A DNA stretch of 64,000 nt from a virus: positions 1 through 64,000 of the IMG/VR virus record IMGVR_UViG_3300005826_000294; one strand, written 5' to 3'. Shown here in pieces: positions 13,208 to 21,466 of the stretch. The notes below the pieces were generated by a model. It was not told the origin of the DNA. It saw nothing but the letters and a program-made list of their open reading frames with translations, and ran no database searches. Every line of letters begins with the position of its first letter. The first letter of the stretch is position 1. Made by a program: the position numbers and the translations under genes.

Positions 13208-13280
13208 TGAGAGCGGTGGGGCTCGAACCCACGACCTACAGATTAAAAGTCTGTTGCTCTTCCAACTGAGCTACGCTCCC
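13208..13280 (-). tRNA. tRNA-Lys (TTT)
   Basis: Acceptor GGGAGCG/CGCTCTC, D arm GCTC/GAGC, anticodon stem ACAGA/TCTGT with loop CTTTTAA, T arm GTGGG-TTCGAGC-CCCAC, discriminator A. CCA is not encoded. Close paralogue of 9626-9701. Confidence 0.94.
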
Positions 13281-13309
13281 GAAGTAATCTCTATGATCTT
13301 TTGGAAAAC

Positions 13310-13524
13310 TTAATTCCCCTAGGGGAAAATGCTTCTTTTCCCAAAATGCTATCACTATGCTTGCTACTTGATAGTAGGTTGCTATACACTTACTATAATA
13401 CTGCTGTATTCTTCACAAGCATTTTACTGGGGGGTTTTAAAACTTTCCCATACAGCAAAATGCTAAGTGCTTGTAATCATTAGGGGCAGGTTCAAAGAGC
13501 CAAAACCCCCTAGAGAAATTAAAC
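13310..13524 (+). ncRNA. Candidate structured RNA element, copy 1
   Basis: 215 bp, about 94% identical to 13936-14150. Ends form an imperfect closing stem (TTAATTCCCCTAGGGG with CCCCTAGAGAAATTAA). Inside are GGGAAAA/TTTTCCC, GGTTC-AAA-GAGCC and a helix between GGGGGTTTT (about 13430) and AAAACCCCC (about 13503-13511). Differences from copy 2 preserve pairing, in two cases only as G-U on the plus strand, so the plus strand is the probable RNA. It lies between tRNA-Lys and tRNA-Asp, antisense to them. No promoter identified. Confidence 0.6.
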
Positions 13525-13528
13525 TTAG

Positions 13529-13600
13529 CGGGACTGACGGGGATCGAACCCGCCTCGCCGGATCGACAGTCCGGAGGCCTCACCAGATGCCTACAGTCCC
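13529..13600 (-). tRNA. tRNA-Asp (GTC)
   Basis: Acceptor GGGACTG/CAGTCCC, anticodon stem CCGGA/TCCGG with loop CTGTCGA, T arm GCGGG-TTCGATC-CCCGT, discriminator G as in bacterial tRNA-Asp. CCA is not encoded. Confidence 0.93.
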
Positions 13601-13610
13601 AATAAAATAA

Positions 13611-13694
13611 TGCCTGAGGTGGGACTCGAACCCACATGCTCATAAGAACGGCAGATTTTAAGTCTGCTGTGTATGCCAATTCCACCACTCAGGC
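13611..13694 (-). tRNA. tRNA-Leu (TAA)
   Basis: Class II tRNA: acceptor GCCTGAG/CTCAGGC, anticodon stem GCAGA/TCTGC with loop CTTAAAA, long variable arm CGTTCTTATGAGCAT, T arm GTGGG-TTCGAGT-CCCAC, discriminator A. CCA is not encoded. The intact counterpart of the defective Leu-like genes at 8333 and 9715. Confidence 0.95.
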
Positions 13695-13727
13695 ATAGCA
13701 GTTTATACTTATGCTGAGGAGTTATAA

Positions 13728-13850
13728 CTAAAACTTAATGTGCTTAAAACACAGTATCTTTCCGTCCAACTTCATTGTGTTCCTTTTCTCCACCATTTCC
13801 CCACACACCGTACATTTTACCAAACGGATATCACAAAGATTCTTGTACAT
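13728..13850 (-). CDS. Small zinc-finger-like protein
   Basis: 40 residues from ATG 13850 with AAGGAG 7 nt upstream. MYKNLCDIRLVKCTVCGEMV then a basic middle and LCFKH: C-x2-C and C-x2-H spacing suits a single zinc finger. Located between two tRNA/ncRNA units. Possibly nucleic-acid binding. Confidence 0.6.
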   Translation of the reverse strand: MYKNLCDIRLVKCTVCGEMVEKRNTMKLDGKILCFKHIKF

Positions 13851-13935
13851 TGTCTTTCTCCTTGGTTGAAAAGTTCTACGACCGTTAGCATTACCCAGAC
13901 AATACCACGTGGAGGTGGTCGCTTATTGTCCATCT

Positions 13936-14150
13936 TTAATTCCCCTAGGGGAAAATGCTTCTTTTCCTAAAATGCTATCACTATGCTTGCTACTTAATAG
14001 AACAATGCTATACACTTACTATAATACTGCTGTATTCTTCACAAGCATTTTACTGGGGGTTTTTAAAACTTTCCCATACAGCAAAATGCTAAGTGCTTGT
14101 AATCATTAAGGGCAGGCTCAAAGAGCCAAAAACCCCTAGAGAAATTAAAC
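13936..14150 (+). ncRNA. Candidate structured RNA element, copy 2
   Basis: Second 215-bp copy. Relative to copy 1 the central helix has GGGGTTTTT paired with AAAAACCCC, a compensatory change at one base pair; the apical hairpin is GGCTC-AAA-GAGCC; the first hairpin closes with G-U. The variable part is around 13995-14010. No gene fits inside it on either strand. Confidence 0.6.
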
Positions 14151-14385
14151 AACAGAGATTTTTCGCAGACAAGATGACCATAAGAGTCGAACCTCATAGG
14201 ATCACTCCCAAGAATAACCCTTGTGTAAAGAAATATGTCTAGTCAGACATAGACACATGTAAGTATTTACACATGATGTGATCTCGGTTGGTTATCCAGT
14301 GGCACCACGAGGAGGTGATCACATGCCACCATACTCCCCCCCCTTTGACGAGGGGGGGAGTAAAAGCCGAAATAATTACGGGAGC
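14151..14385. other. Non-coding stretch with strong hairpin
   Basis: No credible gene. Minus-strand TTCGACT with partial flanking pairing near 14170-14200 may be a tRNA scrap. At about 14331-14361 is a GC-rich hairpin (CTCCCCCCC/GGGGGGGAG) 25 nt past the end of the next gene, plausibly its terminator, though without a U-run. Confidence 0.5.
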
Positions 14386-14772
14386 TTAGCTCCCAACAAC
14401 CTCATCCTTAAAAGACTTGGTGGCCTTATCGGCAACCTCCGCTTCGGAAGTTGCTGAACTCAAATCAAGCTTGCTTGTATCAACCCAACCCGTAGCCCAG
14501 AGATAGACATTACCCCTGGAGTTCTTCTTGGCGACACAGCTGATATGCAAGGCCCCGAGGGCCTCTTGAGGCACGCTTAACTTCACTCTCTTCCCAACGA
14601 GATCCTGATGGGTTCCTTTTTGAAACACGAGGTTAGTGCTGATAACCAAAGCATCCGAAGGACGCCTTCCATGGGCCTCACGCAACTTGGCATTCTCACT
14701 CTGGAGAGCCGCGAGCTGAGCTTCAAGGGCGGCCTGGGTCTCAAGCAAAGTCTTCTTGCTAGGAACGTTCAT
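14386..14772 (-). CDS. Hypothetical protein with N-terminal coiled coil
   Basis: 128 residues; GAAGAGGAATA precedes ATG. Residues 5-36 form a heptad-like helix (TLLETQAALEAQLAALQSEN). The rest looks beta-rich and includes a VGKRVKLSVP segment and YLWATGWVD. It is far more GC-rich and alanine-rich than neighbours to the right, suggesting separate origin or high expression. No family recognised. Confidence 0.72.
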   Translation of the reverse strand: MNVPSKKTLLETQAALEAQLAALQSENAKLREAHGRRPSDALVISTNLVFQKGTHQDLVGKRVKLSVPQEALGALHISCVAKKNSRGNVYLWATGWVDTSKLDLSSATSEAEVADKATKSFKDEVVGS

Positions 14773-15769
14773 TATTCCTCTTCCTTTACGCCGACTTACA
14801 AATCCCCCTATTGAGGATAGCCTCAGTCGTTTGGCTTGTATAGTTTTACAACTATACTTCTATTAAGTTATCTAAGCATGACAGCCGGTAGGGTCTTCCC
14901 ACTTGTCGCTTAGTTTTGAAACACCGAAAGCTAAAATCACCTCAGCACCACCGCCAAAGTAATTTTTTTGCTTTCAGCCCCTAAGAGCGAAAAAGTTGTG
15001 GTTTCAAAAAAACCTAATCATTTCGCTAAGTTTTCCTATGTGATTTTTAATCACATTGAATGCCTTGTGAATACCACGCCCAACAGGAAAAGCTGTGAGC
15101 CGGAGGCTCAGGCTCGCGCCCCCCCGATAGATTTTTGTAAAGAAAAACATATATAGAGTATAATATAGAAGTTTCTTGGTATAGTAATAACACAGATCCA
15201 GCAAATAGAGTATAATAATTTTATAGAACATAGAATAATGTATAATAGTTTATAGGATAAAAGATTTTTTAGATAGTAGAGTAATAAATTAAAGTATAAT
15301 AACAGATATAGAATAATGTATAATGGTTTCTTAATTAAGGAAGTATGGGGTAATAATTTATAATATAATGGTTTTTATAGATTATAGAAGAATAATAGAT
15401 TATATAATAGGTAGTTTTATAGTTTATAAGTTTCTTGTTGTTTATTCAGATAAAATTATTGATTATTCTTTGCCGTTTTACTTATTGATTATTCTTTTAT
15501 TGCCGTTTTACTTTATATTCAGATAAAATTATTGATTATTCTTTGCCGTTTTACTTTATATTCAGATAAAATTATTGATTACCGCCATTTTTATTTTACT
15601 TTTATTGATTATTACCGTTTATTGTTTATCTCCTCGCCGTTTTTTACTGAATAAAATGATGGGAAAATTTATTCAGGTGATGTATAAAATTATTGGATTA
15701 ATAAGACGAATAATTACGGGCAGTTATGGGGGCGAAAATAGTATAAAAAAGACGAATAATAATAACACA
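14773..15769. other. About 1-kb intergenic, AT-rich, repeat-bearing region
   Basis: No credible gene. 14780-15130 has short hairpins (for example GAGCC-GGAG-GCTC near 15100) and an anticodon-arm-like hairpin near 14840. 15155-15415 has about eight plus-strand TATAAT hexamers in very AT-rich DNA. 15444-15600 has tandem repeats. It separates the accessory region from the next operon and is a candidate for control or replication functions. Confidence 0.5.
15444..15600. repeat. Tandem repeat ATTCAGATAAAATTATTGAT
   Basis: The unit starts at 15444, 15517 and 15560 (spacings 73 and 43 bp), each followed by TATTCTTTGCCGTTTTACTT or a variant. The first unit carries an extra partial copy. Repeats in AT-rich intergenic DNA may be iterons. 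Confidence 0.8.
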
Positions 15770-16906
15770 TTAGGCGGGCACAATTTTTCTCACGATGGGA
15801 TGATTTTTCAATTGATTCACGACATACAGGTCATCTGTTTGAATAATAACATCAGAGGTAGAGATCAGATTTCTTTCTAATTTATAATTAAAGTCATCTT
15901 CAACAATAGAGAAGTCATATTTTTCTTGAAGGTTTTTAATTTCATTTAGGGCATATTCAAAGGCATCCATAACGCCGAGGCGATAATTTAGTTCTTGATC
16001 TCTATTCATATTCAGAAGGTTTGGTGGATTATCAAACCCCTGATATTTCAAACCTTGTTCAGTAATAAAGAACTGCAATTGGGAATCGGTAGGTTTTATT
16101 GAAAGAATGTATTGTTTCAATTCTTTTTCTGCTCTTTTTGCTATACGCATAGAAGCCTCCTTAACGGATTTATATAATTCTTTCACAGCTTTCTGCCATT
16201 TTTTTGGTTCTTGTTTTAATTCTTCAAAGAACATTCTTGGAGCTGATTTCATATTTGATGGCAAGAACCAAGTCAATTTATCAGAAGGTGGAAACCCCAA
16301 GAACCATCTAAAAATCTCATCTTTCATATCGGGCCATTTTTGTAAATATCTTTTTAGTTCTATTTTAGCATCATTAAGAATAGGATAGAACTCAATATCT
16401 CTTAGGTTATAGTTTTTTTCTTCGAATGTTTTTTTATGTTGACCTTCTGGTGAATAATCAGTATTTGATATATTTTTAGATGGCAGTCCAAAATTTTTAA
16501 ACAAGAATTGTCCTAAATGAGCGACTTCATGTTCGATATTTCTATGAATTGAAGCTTTAATTCTTTCATATTGATGAATAGTAGAAGGATCAAGCCAATT
16601 ATTATCAAATATAATTTCAATAGTATTAGTTTTATAATTATAAAGTCCGAAGTATTCTGGATCTTGTTCAGCAAAGATAAGTACATTAACATTCAAATAA
16701 TCCCATTCTTTTACATACCAATTTTCCAGATCCAAAGGAATAGTAGTTATAAAATCATATTTTGGGGAAACGAAATCTTTTTTTGAAAGTTCTTTAATTT
16801 CAGGATTATTTGTATTTAAATACACTTGAGATGCATATCTTGTAAGCACCCAGTCCCATATTTTTTTTACCATTTCTGGTGGGGGTTTAAATCCTTTTTT
16901 TAACAT
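15770..16906 (-). CDS. HExxH zincin-like protein
   Basis: 378 residues. A zinc-protease motif HEVAH lies in IEHEVAHLGQFLF at about residue 125; the third ligand is not obvious. The remainder is charged and helical, with no membrane segment. No SD upstream of the chosen ATG; a candidate promoter motif CTGCTAATAT lies just 14 nt upstream, so the message may be nearly leaderless or start later. Could be a virion or host-attacking protease. Family unrecognised beyond the motif. Confidence 0.65.
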   Translation of the reverse strand: MLKKGFKPPPEMVKKIWDWVLTRYASQVYLNTNNPEIKELSKKDFVSPKYDFITTIPLDLENWYVKEWDYLNVNVLIFAEQDPEYFGLYNYKTNTIEIIFDNNWLDPSTIHQYERIKASIHRNIEHEVAHLGQFLFKNFGLPSKNISNTDYSPEGQHKKTFEEKNYNLRDIEFYPILNDAKIELKRYLQKWPDMKDEIFRWFLGFPPSDKLTWFLPSNMKSAPRMFFEELKQEPKKWQKAVKELYKSVKEASMRIAKRAEKELKQYILSIKPTDSQLQFFITEQGLKYQGFDNPPNLLNMNRDQELNYRLGVMDAFEYALNEIKNLQEKYDFSIVEDDFNYKLERNLISTSDVIIQTDDLYVVNQLKNHPIVRKIVPA

Positions 16907-16918
16907 ATTTTTATGCTT

Positions 16919-17086
16919 TCATATTAGCAGATTAACCCGCATTTTTGGAATAGAATTTGAGCAACCGCAAAGGGGACAGGTCATTTTATTTGACACTTTT
17001 ATAATAAACAAATAGCATTTACAATATTTACAATTCATTTCCAATTCAGTTTTTTCTTTTGGTTTTGTTATTGAAATTGATTTCAT
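16919..17086 (-). CDS. Small zinc-ribbon protein
   Basis: 55 residues from ATG 17086 with AAAGGAG upstream. Two knuckles, CKYC and CPLCGC, spaced as in zinc ribbons. The stop overlaps the candidate promoter of the next gene. Possibly nucleic-acid binding. Confidence 0.75.
   Translation of the reverse strand: MKSISITKPKEKTELEMNCKYCKCYLFIIKVSNKMTCPLCGCSNSIPKMRVNLLI
16921..16930 (-). promoter_or_regulatory. Candidate phage promoter motif CTGCTAATAT
   Basis: One of three identical 10-mers upstream of minus-strand genes (others 33742, 38112). Resembles an extended -10 element. Confidence 0.4.
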
Positions 17087-17306
17087 TATACTCCTTTTAA
17101 TAATGATTTTATGGATTTATGGTTTTAATTTTTTTCTATATTCTTGGAATTATTGAATTTTTATTATTTAGAAATAAATATAATAATTTCGAGAACTTGG
17201 CAACAAATTTTTTTCCAAATTAAACATCTACGGAACACCCTTTGTATGTTTTTCTCAAAAAAACCTTTCAATGGCATAGAATTTAACATAAACCATTTTC
17301 AAACAT

Positions 17307-17429
17307 TTATTTTTTAATTTCTTTTGGCAAATTAGGATCTGGGAACCCTATAAACTCTAATTCAGATATTCTCGAATTAATATATTTTACTATCTTCTTC
17401 CATTTTACATTTGAATTTATTAATTTCAT
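17307..17429 (-). CDS. Small hypothetical protein
   Basis: 40 residues, MKLINSNVKWKKIVKYINSR to PKEIKK. The ATG overlaps the preceding stop (ATGA), implying translational coupling. Helical and basic. No family. Confidence 0.6.
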   Translation of the reverse strand: MKLINSNVKWKKIVKYINSRISELEFIGFPDPNLPKEIKK

Positions 17430-17725
17430 GCTACACCTTTTGGAATTTTTCTTCCTTTTTTAATATCTTGAGCTATAAAATATGGTTCTTCAATATTGGC
17501 GAAATAATTTTTAATTTCTTCTACATATTTTTCTTGATTATTTTCAGGTCTTAGAGCCCATAATATAGCATCCATTTGAATTGTAAGCATTTTAAACTCT
17601 ATTAACTCGGAATCATTTAATTTATCGGTTTTACCAAGAACCATAAATTCTTGTCCGCCAATTGCTTTCAATTCTGCTAATCTTCTTCCTTTGGTGTCGA
17701 AGAATTCTTTAATTTTTGGATGCAT
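17426..17725 (-). CDS. Hypothetical protein
   Basis: 99 residues from ATG 17725, preceded by GAAGGAGAAAG; an ATG five codons upstream lacks a site. Predicted mostly helical, with EFKMLTIQMDAILWAL in the middle. It overlaps the previous gene by 49 nt. No family recognised. Confidence 0.65.
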   Translation of the reverse strand: MHPKIKEFFDTKGRRLAELKAIGGQEFMVLGKTDKLNDSELIEFKMLTIQMDAILWALRPENNQEKYVEEIKNYFANIEEPYFIAQDIKKGRKIPKGVA

Positions 17726-18600
17726 ACTTTCTCCTTCCATGTTTTATCCATTAACTTACTTCTTTCATAAATCCATTTAGAGTTTTTTTGTAATTCTTTA
17801 TTTTCTCCAAGAAGTTCATTAACTTTATTCATAAAAACCATTCTAAATTCAGCCTTTCCTTTAAAAGGTTCTGTAGAATTAATCATTTCTTTTGCAATTT
17901 TTTCTATACACATTAGTCCATTTTCATATAATTCTTTATTTAAATAATTTTCATATAATTCCTTATTTAAATAATTTCCTATATTTACTATGTTAATTAT
18001 ATTTTTTGGTTCTCTAAAAACACAACTATCAAAGGATGGTTTTTGATTTTTCAAATCATTTCTAACCATAATTCCATTCTTGATATAATATTTTCTTTTT
18101 CTACCAGAAACATAGTTAGGATCTATCCAAGTAGAATGTGTATCCAAAATACCTAATTTAACAACAGACATATAGTTATATAAATCTTTTTTATGTTTTA
18201 ATAGATATTTATATGCAGTTGCTAATTCTTTATATTGCTTTCTAATAAAAGATTTCTTATTTTTCTCCATACGTTTAAAGAAAAACAATATACGATTTTT
18301 TAATAATTGTTTTCTAGAGGATTTAATCATAAATAAAATTTCTTCAAACAATGAATCTTCTATTTTTTTATTAGATTTTTTTTTATAAACTGGTATTTCT
18401 ACAATTTTTAAACTTATTCCAGAAAGAAATACACCTAATGCTTGTCTTAATTTTTCTACCCATTTTTCTTTACCCATTTTTTTCTCCCGAGGCGTTGAAA
18501 TTATTAATATTTTCTTTTCATACTTTTTACATATTTCAAATATTTTATTCCAATTAAATTCATTCATCATAGTTATTTTATGTTTTTTAATTAACTTCAT
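17677..18600 (-). CDS. Hypothetical lysine-rich protein
   Basis: 307 residues, start overlapping the upstream stop (ATGA). Very rich in Lys and helical, with no clear motif. It contains an exact 9-residue tandem duplication YLNKELYEN near residue 215, from a 27-bp DNA repeat. No family recognised; a structural or host-interaction role is possible. Confidence 0.65.
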   Translation of the reverse strand: MKLIKKHKITMMNEFNWNKIFEICKKYEKKILIISTPREKKMGKEKWVEKLRQALGVFLSGISLKIVEIPVYKKKSNKKIEDSLFEEILFMIKSSRKQLLKNRILFFFKRMEKNKKSFIRKQYKELATAYKYLLKHKKDLYNYMSVVKLGILDTHSTWIDPNYVSGRKRKYYIKNGIMVRNDLKNQKPSFDSCVFREPKNIINIVNIGNYLNKELYENYLNKELYENGLMCIEKIAKEMINSTEPFKGKAEFRMVFMNKVNELLGENKELQKNSKWIYERSKLMDKTWKEKVCIQKLKNSSTPKEED

Positions 18601-18998
18601 TTAATAACTCTCCAGATTGATTCAATAATTGCATATTTCATCATTTCTTTTTTATTTACCACTCCATGAAGGGGGTCTAAAAACTGCTTTCTTTTACTAT
18701 CCCAAACAACATAATGTCCGGTCATATTTTCTTCTTTCCATTGGATTGTAACCAGAGCTTTTCCATTTTTTGGTAGATTTTTCACTTCTTTACAATCATA
18801 CCCAAATTCATCAAGCAATTCGAACATATGATTTAGATACATTCCTTTACTCGTACTTATTTTTAAAGCTCGTATTACGGCTACAACTTCTCCATATAGT
18901 TTATTGGCCAACATAGCTGCACAGGCTATTCCGCAGTCTGTTTTCTTCCTCTGCTCTATAAACTCAATCTGCTTGGGCCTATGAGAAGGAAAATTCAA
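18597..18998 (-). CDS. C39-like cysteine peptidase
   Basis: 133 residues, TTG start with AAGGGG upstream. KTDCGIACAAMLANKLYG carries the putative catalytic Cys, GHYVVWD the His and FLDP the Asp, the order of papain-like C39 peptidases (bacteriocin-leader processing type). It is a bare domain without transporter. Perhaps cleaves a phage or host protein with a double-glycine-like site. Confidence 0.75.
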   Translation of the reverse strand: MNFPSHRPKQIEFIEQRKKTDCGIACAAMLANKLYGEVVAVIRALKISTSKGMYLNHMFELLDEFGYDCKEVKNLPKNGKALVTIQWKEENMTGHYVVWDSKRKQFLDPLHGVVNKKEMMKYAIIESIWRVIK

Positions 18999-19001
18999 AT
19001 T

Positions 19002-19238
19002 TTACCCCTTTTGGCTTTTAATATCACCTAATTTAAACATAATTTTTTTAAGTTCCGATATTGTAGCCATTTGCTCTACAGTAGTTCCTGTTTTTTGAGA
19101 AAGATTGTCAAATTCTTTTATGACCATCAAAATCTTATTCAGGGTTCTTTCTCTTGCTTTTTGTCTATCAGTTGTTTCTGTTTCAAATTTTTTCTCTAAT
19201 TTTTCTTTTAATAATTTTAATTGTTCTTTAATATCCAT
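19002..19238 (-). CDS. Small coiled-coil protein
   Basis: 78 residues, AAAAGG upstream, overlapping the previous gene by 11 nt. Strong heptad pattern (EQLKLLKEKLEKKFETE, then LNKILMVIKEFDNL). No family recognised. Confidence 0.65.
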   Translation of the reverse strand: MDIKEQLKLLKEKLEKKFETETTDRQKARERTLNKILMVIKEFDNLSQKTGTTVEQMATISELKKIMFKLGDIKSQKG

Positions 19239-19515
19239 TTAATTCCTTTTCAAGAGAATTTAGATCTTGAGATTTAAATAAATTCATAAAACAAATTATT
19301 CTTTCCATTTCTAAATCAATTGTATTTAATTTCTTTATAGGGTGGGAATAAACTTCTTTAGCGTCAATCAAGAAAACCATATCTCCTCGATCTCTATCAA
19401 TTTTAATCTCCCAACAAGGAAATCTTTGTTCCTCATTTTCAAAGAAATCATAACTTTCTGGTTCTGAATTCTCCAAGATTTTTGTTATAACTTTTCTACT
19501 ATTAATCAATTTCAT
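19228..19515 (-). CDS. Hypothetical protein
   Basis: 95 residues with GGCGGAG upstream. Acidic and aromatic N-terminal half (ESYDFFENEEQRFPCWEIK), then DRGDMVFLIDAKEVY, likely beta strands, and a helix. No family recognised. Confidence 0.6.
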   Translation of the reverse strand: MKLINSRKVITKILENSEPESYDFFENEEQRFPCWEIKIDRDRGDMVFLIDAKEVYSHPIKKLNTIDLEMERIICFMNLFKSQDLNSLEKELNGY

Positions 19516-19524
19516 AACTCCGCC

Positions 19525-19722
19525 TTATTCTTCGTTTAATTGTAAATCTTTAAAACAATATTCACAAACATTCCAATTAACCTCTGGATCAACTGGATCA
19601 ATATATTCCATCAATAAAGCTGGTTTTTCGCAACTATTACACTTTCCAAATTGCCGTTTTTTTCTATATTTGGCAATAAAACTTTGATGTCCTCTTTTAA
19701 CAAGTTTTGTAAAATCAACCAT
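19525..19722 (-). CDS. Small zinc-finger protein
   Basis: 65 residues. ATG 19722 follows AAAAGG; a longer frame overlaps the upstream gene by 95 nt and is rejected. CNSCEKPALLMEY and NVCEYC form a CxxC...CxxC zinc knuckle; the N-terminus is basic (KRGHQSFIAKYRKKRQ). Possibly RNA or DNA binding. Confidence 0.72.
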   Translation of the reverse strand: MVDFTKLVKRGHQSFIAKYRKKRQFGKCNSCEKPALLMEYIDPVDPEVNWNVCEYCFKDLQLNEE

Positions 19723-19726
19723 TTTA

Positions 19727-20329
19727 TTAATCCTTTTGGATTTTAACGCCAGAATGTCTTTTAACCCAAGCAGCATAAGCTTTTCTCTGCTTAGAATTTT
19801 TATCAACTGAATGAGGACCAATTGCCTCTTTTATACCAAGAGTTTCAGCTGCCTTTCCTGTAACGCTACGATAATAAACTTCGTCATCATCCTTTTCGAC
19901 CTTATCTTCTGTTATAATAGAATTTTTACCATTAATATTCTCTCCGACCATAACTGTTGATGGTGTCTTCACTTCTAATTCAACTGGTATTTCTACTCCG
20001 TTATGAACCAAAGATGGAGGTTCGCCTGTTCCATTTGGACCTGGAACCACTACCATTACTACTCTAGGTGGATTATCTTCAAAACGAATATCATTTACAT
20101 TATTTAATTGTTTATGTAAATCCCACGCATTTTTTTGTAAATAATCAAGAACAAATTTTCTATTTAATGAATTAGATTTCTCATTTTTCTTTGATTTTCC
20201 AGATTGTTTCGCTTCTTTCATTGCTTTCTCAGCGACCGCTCTTGCTTCAATTGCTTCTTTCTCTAATCTCTCCGCATTACGAAGTGCTTCTTCTGCTTTT
20301 CTTGCCGCCTCTACCGATTTCTTAGACAT
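19727..20329 (-). CDS. Hypothetical protein with N-terminal coiled coil
   Basis: 200 residues; AAAGGAG upstream. Residues 3-45 are an Ala/Glu/Lys helix (coiled coil). The middle, with PPRVVMVVVPGPNGTG, is beta-rich, and the C-terminus is basic. May be a structural or scaffolding protein. No family recognised. Confidence 0.68.
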   Translation of the reverse strand: MSKKSVEAARKAEEALRNAERLEKEAIEARAVAEKAMKEAKQSGKSKKNEKSNSLNRKFVLDYLQKNAWDLHKQLNNVNDIRFEDNPPRVVMVVVPGPNGTGEPPSLVHNGVEIPVELEVKTPSTVMVGENINGKNSIITEDKVEKDDDEVYYRSVTGKAAETLGIKEAIGPHSVDKNSKQRKAYAAWVKRHSGVKIQKD

Positions 20330-20332
20330 TAT

Positions 20333-21466
20333 TTACTCCTTTAATATATTTCGTGCTGCCACAATACCAGAAGCCATTGCTCCTATTAAAGAAACAACTC
20401 TGATAGTACATTCTCCTGCTCCATATAAACCATCTATTTCTGTTCTCATTTTAGCATTTACTGGTAAAACTCCACGTAATCTCACTTCTGGAGAATACAT
20501 AACAGCATAGGTAGTAATTGAAGGAAAAAATGTTTCTAAATATTTAAATGATTGTTTTAATTTATTAAATGTTTTTAAATGTTCTAAGGCTGATTTCCCC
20601 TCCACATAATCTTTAACTCTTTCTGGTCTAATTTTATCATTTTGTAAAACATTAGCAATCTTCACCTCTCTTAAAGCATTTTCAGACTCTTTTTCTGTTT
20701 TAGGTTTAGTTCCAACCATAAAATTTGTTCGCTCGGAATTTTTATTTGGTAAACAATGCCCAAAAGCCGATAGTATATCTGAATCTTCCCATTCTCCAAC
20801 AAATGAATTAATTCTAGCATCTTCTGTAAAAACATTATCATTACATTCTATTTTAATATCTCCGGTATCTTTTAAGACCTCATTTATGCGAAATGTTGGA
20901 ACTTCTATACGAACTCCAACTCTTATTCCATTTGTTGCTGGAATAATATTAAACATTTTACAAATTTTCTTTATCCATTCTAATGAATTTTTTCCTGTTG
21001 TTATAAGGCATCTTTTAGAACAATATTCTTTTCTTAGTGTTTTAATATGAAATAAATCTCCATCTTTATTAATTGATTCAACTTCCGTATTAAATACTAT
21101 ATCCGCACTTTTTGAAATAGAATTAAAATAATATTCTGCTAGTTCTTTTCCAATTGAGTCAGATAATCTACAATATTGAGGTTTATCATTAGGTTTTATA
21201 ATTTGAGGAATTTCCGTAGAAACCTGTTGAACAACCTTAAATGCTTCTTTTATTGCTCTTTTATTTTTAAATACTGGGTCTTCGAGTTCCAATCTATTCA
21301 TAGCATATAATCCATGACCAAACCATCCAGAAGTTAAATCTCTTCGTCTATTTATATCTTTTCCTCGTTCTATTAAAAGACAAGACATTCCTTTTGAGGA
21401 GACAACCTTAGTAGCAGAAACCCCAGCAGGCCCAGAACCTATTACAATTAAATCGTATATCTTCAT
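20333..21466 (-). CDS. FAD-dependent oxidoreductase (COG2509-like)
   Basis: 377 residues, ATGA overlap with the upstream gene. N-terminal dinucleotide fold IVIGSGPAGVSATKV with the following acidic LLIERG, and a C-terminal GLYGAGECTIRVVSLIGAMASG that matches the second FAD-binding stretch of FAD-dependent dehydrogenases such as COG2509. Length is somewhat short for that family. Substrate unknown. An unusual enzyme for a phage; coupling to a membrane peptidase suggests an envelope or redox task. Confidence 0.78.
   Translation of the reverse strand: MKIYDLIVIGSGPAGVSATKVVSSKGMSCLLIERGKDINRRRDLTSGWFGHGLYAMNRLELEDPVFKNKRAIKEAFKVVQQVSTEIPQIIKPNDKPQYCRLSDSIGKELAEYYFNSISKSADIVFNTEVESINKDGDLFHIKTLRKEYCSKRCLITTGKNSLEWIKKICKMFNIIPATNGIRVGVRIEVPTFRINEVLKDTGDIKIECNDNVFTEDARINSFVGEWEDSDILSAFGHCLPNKNSERTNFMVGTKPKTEKESENALREVKIANVLQNDKIRPERVKDYVEGKSALEHLKTFNKLKQSFKYLETFFPSITTYAVMYSPEVRLRGVLPVNAKMRTEIDGLYGAGECTIRVVSLIGAMASGIVAARNILKE

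Noticed and set aside
13301-13483. Plus-strand 60-codon frame in the 215-bp element, with a homologue in copy 2
   Set aside because: Similarity follows from DNA duplication. No ribosome site, and substitutions follow base pairing rather than codon positions.
14160-14290. Possible further tRNA on the minus strand
   Set aside because: A T-loop-like TTCGACT is present but the T stem has two mismatches and no convincing anticodon arm or acceptor was found.
14795-14880. Possible tRNA-Tyr-like hairpin (TATAG-TTGTAAA)
   Set aside because: Anticodon-like and D-like hairpins occur, but acceptor strands do not pair and the T loop lacks the TTC core.
15575-15880. Plus-strand 101-codon frame with hydrophobic start
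   Set aside because: Overlaps the 3' end of the zincin gene in antisense, starts within tandem repeats and lacks a ribosome site.
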